Shown here: positions 7,846 through 11,678 of the stretch, one piece after another
Layout: each line of letters starts with the position of its first letter
Numbering within the stretch: the stretch's first letter is position 1
Source: Clostridiales bacterium
Lineage (GTDB): Bacteria > Bacillota > Clostridia > Christensenellales > Aristaeellaceae
DNA: 11,678 nucleotides
Direction of reading: 5' to 3'
NCBI GenBank assembly: GCA_004555155.1
Contig: SFJH01000048.1
Span: 1 to 11,678, forward strand
The notes under the pieces: model-generated
What the model was told of the DNA's origin: nothing
What the model saw: only the letters and a program-made list of their open reading frames with translations
The model's database searches: none
Made by a program: the position numbers and the translations under genes

Positions 7846-8856
7846 ATGAACAAGATCTTCATTCCTGAGGGCTATCGCCCGCCGCTGAGCGTGTACGACA
7901 CGCAGGTCGCCATCGAATTCATCAAGCACAATTTTCAGAAGGATCTCAGCTACGCGCTGAACCTTCGCCGCGTGTCCGCGCCGCTGTTTGTGCAGGACGC
8001 GTCCGGCCTGAACGACAATCTGAACGGCGTGGAGCGCGCCGTGCGCTTCGACGTGCCCGCCGTGGGCGCGGAGGGCGAGGTGGTGCACTCGCTGGCCAAG
8101 TGGAAGCGCCTCGCGCTGAAGCGCTACGACTTCCGCCCCGGCAAGGGCCTCTATACTGACATGAACGCCATCCGCCGCGACGAGGAGCTGGACAACATCC
8201 ACTCCATCTACGTCGACCAGTGGGACTGGGAGAAGATCATCCGCCGCGAGGATCGCACCCTCGACTACCTGCGCAAGACCGCCCAGGACATCGTCGACGC
8301 CGTGTGCGATACCTCCGCGCGGCTCAACCGCGAGTTCCCGTCCATCAACGTCCGCCTCAATCGCGACATGGCGGCAATCACGTCGCAGGAGCTGGAGGAC
8401 ATGTATCCCGACCTCCCCAGGCCCTCCGACCGGGAGAACGCCTTCCTCCGCGAGCACAAGACCGCCCTCATCATGCAGATCGGCGGCGCGCTGCGCTCCG
8501 GCAAGCCCCACGACGGCCGCGCCCCCGACTATGACGACTGGGCCCTCAACGGCGACATCCTCTTCTGGAACGAACGCCTCCAGCGCGCCTTCGAAATCTC
8601 CAGCATGGGCGTGCGCGTCGACGCCGAGTCCCTCGACCGCCAGCTCTCCCTCGCCCACTGCGACGACCGCCGCCAGCTCCCCTTCCATCAAATGCTCCTC
8701 AACAACGAGCTGCCCCTCACCATCGGCGGCGGCATCGGCCAGTCCCGCCTCTGCATGCTCATGATCGGCTGCGCCCACATCGGCGAAGTCCAGTGCAGCC
8801 TCTGGGACGACGCCACCCTCAAGGCGTGCAAGGCCGCCGGGATCCCGCTGCTGTGA
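7846..8856 (+). CDS. asnA: Aspartate-ammonia ligase (ammonia-dependent asparagine synthetase A)
   Basis: Makes asparagine from aspartate, ammonium and ATP, releasing AMP and pyrophosphate, in the cytoplasm. 336 residues, against 330 for E. coli AsnA. The fold is related to class II aminoacyl-tRNA synthetases. The family hallmarks are intact in order: DNLNGVERAV, VVHSLAKWKRLAL, GLYTDMNAIRRDE, IYVDQWDWEK, GRAPDYDDW, LNGDILFW, FEISSMGVRVD and LTIGGGIGQSRLCML. The E. coli active-site residues D46, R100 and Q116 correspond to D57, R110 and Q125. The ATG at 7846 follows AAGGGAG (7833-7839), and an N-terminus like MNKIFIPEGY is usual in Firmicutes. Unlike AsnB it needs free ammonium, which fits its divergent pairing with gdhA. 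The stop is TGA at 8854-8856, 16 bp before the right composite repeat. Confidence 0.97.
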   Translation: MNKIFIPEGYRPPLSVYDTQVAIEFIKHNFQKDLSYALNLRRVSAPLFVQDASGLNDNLNGVERAVRFDVPAVGAEGEVVHSLAKWKRLALKRYDFRPGKGLYTDMNAIRRDEELDNIHSIYVDQWDWEKIIRREDRTLDYLRKTAQDIVDAVCDTSARLNREFPSINVRLNRDMAAITSQELEDMYPDLPRPSDRENAFLREHKTALIMQIGGALRSGKPHDGRAPDYDDWALNGDILFWNERLQRAFEISSMGVRVDAESLDRQLSLAHCDDRRQLPFHQMLLNNELPLTIGGGIGQSRLCMLMIGCAHIGEVQCSLWDDATLKACKAAGIPLL

Positions 8857-8871
8857 GGGGGACGGTGTGGG

Positions 8872-9099
8872 GATTGCGGGGGAGGGGTTCTTTTTAGAGA
8901 AAAAGAACCCCTCCCCCGCGCCCCCTCCCAGAAAAACCGCTTGCGGCCTGCATGCAGGCCGCGAAAATATTTTTGGTTTCTGTCGTGGGCGAAATCGGGT
9001 CGGATGGCGACCCGATTTCGCGTTGACCGCGCAGGAGTCCGGGATGGGAGCGGCGATCTTTTGCGGCTTTCCGGTGGTCGGAAAGCCACAAAGGGAGAG
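8872..9099 (-). repeat. Composite repeat module R2
   Basis: D at 8877-8918, C palindrome at 8943-8962, B at 8989-9021 and A at 9058-9093. Compared with the left copies, B carries a T-A pair where they have C-G (arms GCGAAATCGGGTCG and CGACCCGATTTCGC), and A carries GTGGCTTTCCG with CGGAAAGCCGC. Pairing is kept at every changed position, one of them as G-T. Confidence 0.88.
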
Positions 9100-9334
9100 C
9101 GATGGCGGTGACTGAGGGGAGGGGTTCTTTTTAGAGAAAAAGAACCCCTCCCCCGCGCCCCCTCCCAGAAAAACCGCTTGCGGCCTGCATGCAGGCCGCG
9201 GAGTGATTTTTGGTTTCTGTCGTGGGCGAAATCGGGGCGAAAGGCGGCCCGATTTCGCGCTGACCGCGAATGAGTCCGGAAAGGGAACGGCGATCTTTTG
9301 CGGCTTTCCGGTGGTCGGAAAGCCACAAAGGGGA
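9100..9334 (-). repeat. Composite repeat module R1
   Basis: D at 9116-9153, C palindrome at 9180-9199, B at 9226-9258 and A at 9295-9330. Hairpin A matches R2. Hairpin B has one C-C mismatch at the twelfth pair, the only unpaired substitution I found within the B or D stems. Confidence 0.88.
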
Positions 9335-9359
9335 TGCTTTTGTGGAAATCCGTTCCGTC

Positions 9360-9404
9360 AAAAAACGCAGACCTTGACGGCTTGAATATGTGGCCGTCAA
9401 GGTC
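9360..9404 (-). terminator. Terminator copy within the right composite repeat
   Basis: The same 12-bp stem as at 5432-5466 (GACCTTGACGGC 9370-9381, GCCGTCAAGGTC 9393-9404) with a different loop. Six A residues at 9360-9365 become the T tail on the minus strand. No minus-strand gene lies directly upstream, so its function here is unclear; it could block antisense transcription coming from the htrA side. Confidence 0.75.
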
Positions 9405-9436
9405 GTCAAATCTGCAATAAATTGGGCCCTGCCCGC

Positions 9437-9463
9437 TCCGGATTTCCACCACGGAAATCCGGA
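9437..9463. repeat. Hairpin of the CCGGATTTCC family, right copy
   Basis: TCCGGATTTCC (9437-9447), loop ACCAC, GGAAATCCGGA (9453-9463). It is the counterpart of 5359-5393, but its stem is shortened to 11 bp because the flank on one side is replaced by the GCGGGCAGGGCCC word. Confidence 0.8.
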
Positions 9464-9548
9464 ATTCGTCACCTAAACGCGGCAGCAAGTGGCCGCGGGC
9501 CCTGCCCGCCGTTTGCAGATTGTTCATGAATTATGGGAGGTTTGTTCA

Positions 9549-9577
9549 TTGACTTTCCCTGACGTTTGGAATATAAT
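9549..9577 (+). promoter_or_regulatory. htrA-like gene sigma-A promoter
   Basis: TTGACT (9549-9554), a 17-bp spacer and a perfect TATAAT (9572-9577). Predicted start is near 9584, leaving a leader of about 74 nt. Confidence 0.85.
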
Positions 9578-9593
9578 AGGCATCGTTCGAAGG

Positions 9594-9610
9594 GAATGAG
9601 GAGATCATTC
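9594..9610. promoter_or_regulatory. Inverted repeat in the htrA leader
   Basis: GAATGA-ggaga-TCATTC, perfect six-base arms about 10 nt after the predicted transcript start. It could be an operator for a stress regulator or a small RNA hairpin. It matches no regulator consensus that I know. Confidence 0.35.
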
Positions 9611-9657
9611 AAAGGAATACTGAAAAAGACTTTCGGAATGAAAGGAAGGCAGGAAAT

Positions 9658-10905
9658 ATGAAACGCAATGGAAGGAAAAATAATCGGTACGGATTGACGG
9701 CAGTATTGTCGGTCGCTCTGGTTTGTATGATGGCGCTGTACGGCGGCACGGTGTCGGGACTGGCGGGCAGCGGAAAGGCGGCGCTGGCGGAGGAAACGGC
9801 CGCGAGCGAACCGGTCTCGGATCCCAGCCCGGCGATTTATGTGACGCAGAAGAACGCGAATTCGGTGGTCGGCGTGCTGACCAATGAACAGGCGTGGAAC
9901 CGGAATACCGGCGAGGTGGAGAACGAGCTGATCGCTCAGGGTTCCGGCGTGGTCATCGCGGAGGGCGGCTACATCCTGACCAACAACCACGTGATTGAAG
10001 ACGGCATGGCCTATCAGATTCTGATGCCCTCCGGCGACAAGGTGGACGCCTGGCTGGTCGGCGCGGACTCCTCCACGGACCTGGCCGTGCTGAAGGTGGA
10101 CGAAGGCGCGGATCAGCTGACGCCGGTCGCGGTGGGCTCGGTTGAATCGCTGCAGGTGGGCTCCACGGTGGTGGCCATCGGCAATCCGGGCGGCGAGGTT
10201 CTGGCGAATACGGTGACGCAGGGCGTGGTTTCCGCGCTGGAGCGCACCAGCGTCAACTCTTCGAACACCTCCCGCCGCATCAGCTACATCCAGCACGACG
10301 CGGCCATCAACAGCGGCAACTCCGGCGGCGGCCTGTTCAACTACAAGGGCGAGCTGGTGGGCATCAACACCCTGAAGTATTCCGGCAGCGCCTATTCCTC
10401 CGTGAGCTTCGAGGGCCTGGGCTTCGCGATTCCGGTGGACACCGCCTATGACATCGCCACGCAGCTGATCGAAAACGGCAGGGTGCTGCGTCCCGGCCTG
10501 GGCGTGACCGTCATGGATATGAGAGGCCCCGACGAGCCTCTGGCCAACTATCCTCCGGCCTCTGTCGCCATCATGTCGGTCAATGAGGGCGGCGCGGCGG
10601 AGAAGGCCGGCCTGCAGCAGTACGACTTCATCTACTCCGTCGACGGCGAGCGCGTTTCCAGCATGCTGGATCTGACCGCCATCCTCGACCAGCACGAGGC
10701 CGGCGACACCATCTCCGTCACGGTCATCCGCTACAATGAGGCGGGCATCTACCAGGCGCCCTCCATGGGCAACAGCATCTTCGGCTATGGCTTCGGCTAC
10801 GGCTACAACGGCAACAGCGGCTCCTCTTCCTCCGGCGAGCTGGTCGCGGGCAACGGCTTTGAGGAGATCACCGTCGACGTGACGCTGGAGATTCTCGACA
10901 ACTGA
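9658..10905 (+). CDS. htrA: HtrA/DegP-like membrane-associated serine protease with PDZ domain
   Basis: A quality-control protease expected to act outside the cytoplasmic membrane on misfolded exported proteins. 415 residues. ATG at 9658 follows AGGAAGG (9643-9649). Residues about 11-30 are a hydrophobic segment after a basic start; with ALA/EE near 44 it is either a membrane anchor or a cleaved signal. The chymotrypsin-like domain has the complete triad: H111 in TNNHVIED, D141 in STDLAVLKV and S222 in NSGNSGGGLF. A PDZ domain follows (about 278-360; RPGLGVTV, AEKAGLQQYDFIYSVDG). The C-terminal end has an unusual Gly/Tyr/Phe- and Ser-rich insert (about 372-393, FGYGFGYGYNGN then SSSS) before the last strand-like segment EEITVDVTLEILDN. 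It has its own promoter and two terminators, so it is monocistronic. The two secreted proteins to its left are plausible clients (inference). Family assignment is firm; orthology to a particular Deg protein is not. Confidence 0.95.
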   Translation: MKRNGRKNNRYGLTAVLSVALVCMMALYGGTVSGLAGSGKAALAEETAASEPVSDPSPAIYVTQKNANSVVGVLTNEQAWNRNTGEVENELIAQGSGVVIAEGGYILTNNHVIEDGMAYQILMPSGDKVDAWLVGADSSTDLAVLKVDEGADQLTPVAVGSVESLQVGSTVVAIGNPGGEVLANTVTQGVVSALERTSVNSSNTSRRISYIQHDAAINSGNSGGGLFNYKGELVGINTLKYSGSAYSSVSFEGLGFAIPVDTAYDIATQLIENGRVLRPGLGVTVMDMRGPDEPLANYPPASVAIMSVNEGGAAEKAGLQQYDFIYSVDGERVSSMLDLTAILDQHEAGDTISVTVIRYNEAGIYQAPSMGNSIFGYGFGYGYNGNSGSSSSGELVAGNGFEEITVDVTLEILDN

Positions 10906-10928
10906 TCCTCCCGCTGCATGAAGCGGCG

Positions 10929-10966
10929 AAACCCGGATTTCCCTGGCGGAAATCCGGGTTTTTCTT
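10929..10966 (+). terminator. Terminator of the htrA-like gene
   Basis: AAACCCGGATTTCC (10929-10942), loop CTGGC, and the exact complement (10948-10961), running into a T-rich tail (TTTTTCTT). The core CCGGATTTCC/GGAAATCCGG is shared with the hairpin of the composite repeats. Confidence 0.9.
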
Positions 10967-10989
10967 GATTTATGCAGGGAGAAGCGCGT

Positions 10990-11034
10990 GAAGTCCCCGC
11001 CGGATCTGCCCGGCGGGGACTTCGTGCTTTTCTT
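10990..11034 (+). terminator. Second terminator downstream of the htrA-like gene
   Basis: 14-bp perfect stem GAAGTCCCCGCCGG (10990-11003) with CCGGCGGGGACTTC (11010-11023), a six-base loop, then GTGCTTTTCTT. It gives a backup stop before the convergent minus-strand gene. The remaining gap to 11100 holds only an imperfect GC-rich hairpin (about 11060-11090) without a T tail, possibly the leftward terminator of that gene. Confidence 0.8.
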
Positions 11035-11100
11035 CTGTATGTAAGGGATGCGGAGAGCCGCGCCGCGGACGCCCTTGTCCGGCCGGCGGGGGAGTCTTTA

Positions 11101-11331
11101 TCAGCCGATGATGAAGGGCTTCAATTCTTCCATCAAATCCTCACAGTGATCCGAATAGACTTCCAGCGTAATCGGCTTCGAAAGATCGAGGCTGAAGATG
11201 CCGAGGATGGACTTTCCATCCACCACGTGTCTTCCGACGCGCAGATCGATGTCGTAGGGATAGCGGTTGGCGATGTTGACAAAAGACTTCACGTTTTCCG
11301 CAAGGCTGAGTTTGATGTTCACTGCTTTCAT
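11101..11331 (-). CDS. HPr-like small protein lacking the active-site histidine
   Basis: 76 residues; the family is usually 85-88. I chose ATG at 11331 (MKAVNIKLS), preceded by GAGGG eight bases upstream; a GTG five codons earlier is in frame but would overlap that ribosome site. Aligning FVNIAN and KSILGIFSLDLSK with HPr (FVQTAN and KSIMGVMSLG in the family) without gaps puts L10 at the position of catalytic His15, E12 at Arg17 and N13 at Pro18. S41 falls at the regulatory Ser46 and the residues around it are kept. The protein should therefore not relay phosphate in the PTS but could still be a target or mimic for HPr kinase, as Bacillus Crh is (Crh has Gln at position 15). Function unproven. 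It has its own promoter and converges with htrA. Confidence 0.85.
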   Translation of the reverse strand: MKAVNIKLSLAENVKSFVNIANRYPYDIDLRVGRHVVDGKSILGIFSLDLSKPITLEVYSDHCEDLMEELKPFIIG

Positions 11332-11358
11332 GTTCCATTCCCTCACTTAACAACTTGC

Positions 11359-11374
11359 GAATGCACCAGCATTC
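11359..11374 (-). promoter_or_regulatory. Small hairpin in the leader of the HPr-like gene
   Basis: GAATGC-acca-GCATTC, a six-base perfect stem just after the predicted transcript start. It may stabilise the mRNA 5' end. Short, so weakly supported. Confidence 0.35.
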
Positions 11375-11385
11375 ACTCTACTATA

Positions 11386-11414
11386 AGGATACCTCGAAAC
11401 GCCTGGGATTTCAA
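11386..11414 (-). promoter_or_regulatory. Promoter of the HPr-like gene
   Basis: On the minus strand, TTGAAA (11409-11414), a 17-bp spacer and TATCCT (11386-11391). An alternative TATAGT lies slightly downstream but has no -35 box. Confidence 0.6.
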
Positions 11415-11430
11415 GTAAAATCAAGTAAAA
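11411..11430. repeat. Tandem 10-bp direct repeat at the -35 region
   Basis: TCAAGTAAAA occurs twice in a row and overlaps the -35 box of the HPr-like gene. Tandem sites of one helical turn suit cooperative binding of a regulator to one face of the DNA. Confidence 0.6.
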
Positions 11431-11459
11431 CGGTGAATTTAACTATGACTTAAAGGGAA

Positions 11460-11478
11460 TTTGTGGATGATCCACAAA
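11460..11478. promoter_or_regulatory. 19-bp palindrome (candidate operator or paired DnaA-like sites)
   Basis: TTTGTGGAT-g-ATCCACAAA has perfect nine-base arms, midway between the HPr-like promoter and the tRNA promoter. Each arm contains a word one base away from the DnaA box TTATCCACA. No T tail follows, so it is not a terminator. Confidence 0.6.
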
Positions 11479-11511
11479 AAGGTTAAAAGAGAAAAAATTG
11501 ACGAAAAGGGA

Positions 11512-11540
11512 TTGACAATCGGAGGGGTTTCGCGTATAAT
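11512..11540 (+). promoter_or_regulatory. Consensus sigma-A promoter of the tRNA cluster
   Basis: TTGACA (11512-11517), a 17-bp spacer and TATAAT (11535-11540): both boxes perfect, as expected for stable RNA genes. The leader to the first tRNA is about 33 nt. Confidence 0.92.
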
Positions 11541-11579
11541 ATCTCTTGTCGGTCGGGCACGATAGTGTTCGGTTGACGA

Positions 11580-11653
11580 TGCCGAATTGTGTAATGGTAG
11601 CACCTACGACTCTGACTCGTATTGTCTAGGTTCGAATCCTAGTTCGGCAGCCA
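11580..11653 (+). tRNA. tRNA-Gln (anticodon CTG)
   Basis: Acceptor TGCCGAA pairs fully with TTCGGCA (11643-11649). The D arm is GTG/CAC with loop TAATGGTAG. The anticodon stem is TACGA/TCGTA with loop CTCTGAC, so the anticodon is CTG and reads CAG. The T arm is CTAGG-TTCGAAT-CCTAG. The discriminator is G and CCA is encoded. The U1-A72 first pair is typical of tRNA-Gln. Confidence 0.96.
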
Positions 11654-11654
11654 T

Positions 11655-11678
11655 GCCTCCATGGTCAAGCGGTTAAGA
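11655..11678 (+). tRNA. Probable tRNA-Glu, cut by the right edge
   Basis: It begins one base after the CCA of tRNA-Gln. GCCTCCATGGTCAAGCGGTT followed by AAGA matches the acceptor and D arm of bacterial tRNA-Glu (GGTCAAGCGGTTAAGA is characteristic). The anticodon is outside the window, so identity is inferred from the 5' part only. Confidence 0.75.

Larger units (their letters stand above)
8872..9509 (-). repeat. Composite hairpin repeat element, right (inverted) copy
   Basis: Reading leftward from 9509 it repeats the plan of 5318-6152: GC-rich head (9476-9509), CCGGATTTCC hairpin (9437-9463), T-tailed terminator (9360-9404), then two full modules with hairpins A to D. Its far end (ATTGCGGGGG) matches the left copy's far end. 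It separates asnA from the htrA promoter, two genes in the same direction, so its leftward terminator faces no leftward gene; this argues for insertion as a unit rather than origin as a gene-specific terminator. Between hairpin and terminator it has GCGGGCAGGGCCC in place of the left copy's unrelated spacer. Confidence 0.9.

Noticed and set aside
7810..8778. 322-codon minus-strand open frame opposite asnA
   Set aside because: Antisense to a fully conserved asnA; no recognisable domain.
8688..9527. Minus-strand open frame across the right repeat and the asnA 3' end
   Set aside because: Made of repeat modules joined to the antisense of asnA; no start signal or domain.
9469..10695. 408-codon minus-strand open frame opposite the htrA-like gene
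   Set aside because: Antisense to a protease with a complete catalytic triad. Its C-terminal part is translated promoter and repeat DNA.
11460..11478. Rho-independent terminator for a rightward transcript
   Set aside because: The palindrome has a single-base centre and is followed by A residues, not T; no plus-strand gene lies directly before it.

Overview
The window reads as chromosomal DNA of a GC-rich member of the Firmicutes, probably a gut-type Clostridia. This is inferred from consensus sigma-A promoters with 17-bp spacers, strong GGAGG ribosome sites, clostridial-type glutamate dehydrogenase and AsnA, an HPr-like protein, and Big2-domain surface proteins. No phage, insertion sequence, CRISPR array or transposase is visible.

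Layout. (1) Positions 1-3880, minus strand: the 5' part of a giant secreted protein that runs off the left edge. It has a signal peptide, an Asp/Thr/Pro/Ala octapeptide stalk, eleven Cys/His-rich modules and then Big2 Ig-like domains. (2) A divergent promoter region drives this gene leftward and, rightward, a second secreted protein of unknown function (4076-5317). (3) 5318-6152 is a composite non-coding repeat made of stacked hairpins. (4) 6179-8856 holds two divergently transcribed ammonia-assimilation genes, gdhA (minus) and asnA (plus). Their shared 320-bp promoter region has a good inverted repeat over the gdhA promoter. (5) 8872-9509 is a second copy of the composite repeat in the opposite orientation, so gdhA-asnA is bracketed by inverted copies. 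(6) 9658-10905 encodes an HtrA/DegP-like envelope serine protease with its own promoter and two downstream terminators. (7) 11101-11331, minus strand, encodes a small HPr-fold protein that lacks the phosphorylatable histidine. (8) A perfect consensus promoter at 11512-11540 drives a tRNA cluster: tRNA-Gln(CTG), then the start of a probable tRNA-Glu cut by the right edge.

How the parts relate: GdhA makes glutamate and AsnA makes asparagine, both by fixing free ammonium, so the divergent pair looks like a small nitrogen-assimilation locus. The two secreted proteins and the HtrA protease belong to the cell envelope. The items least explained by known families are the eleven-module Cys/His protein and the composite hairpin repeat. 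In the repeat, base changes between copies mostly preserve pairing, which points to selection on secondary structure.
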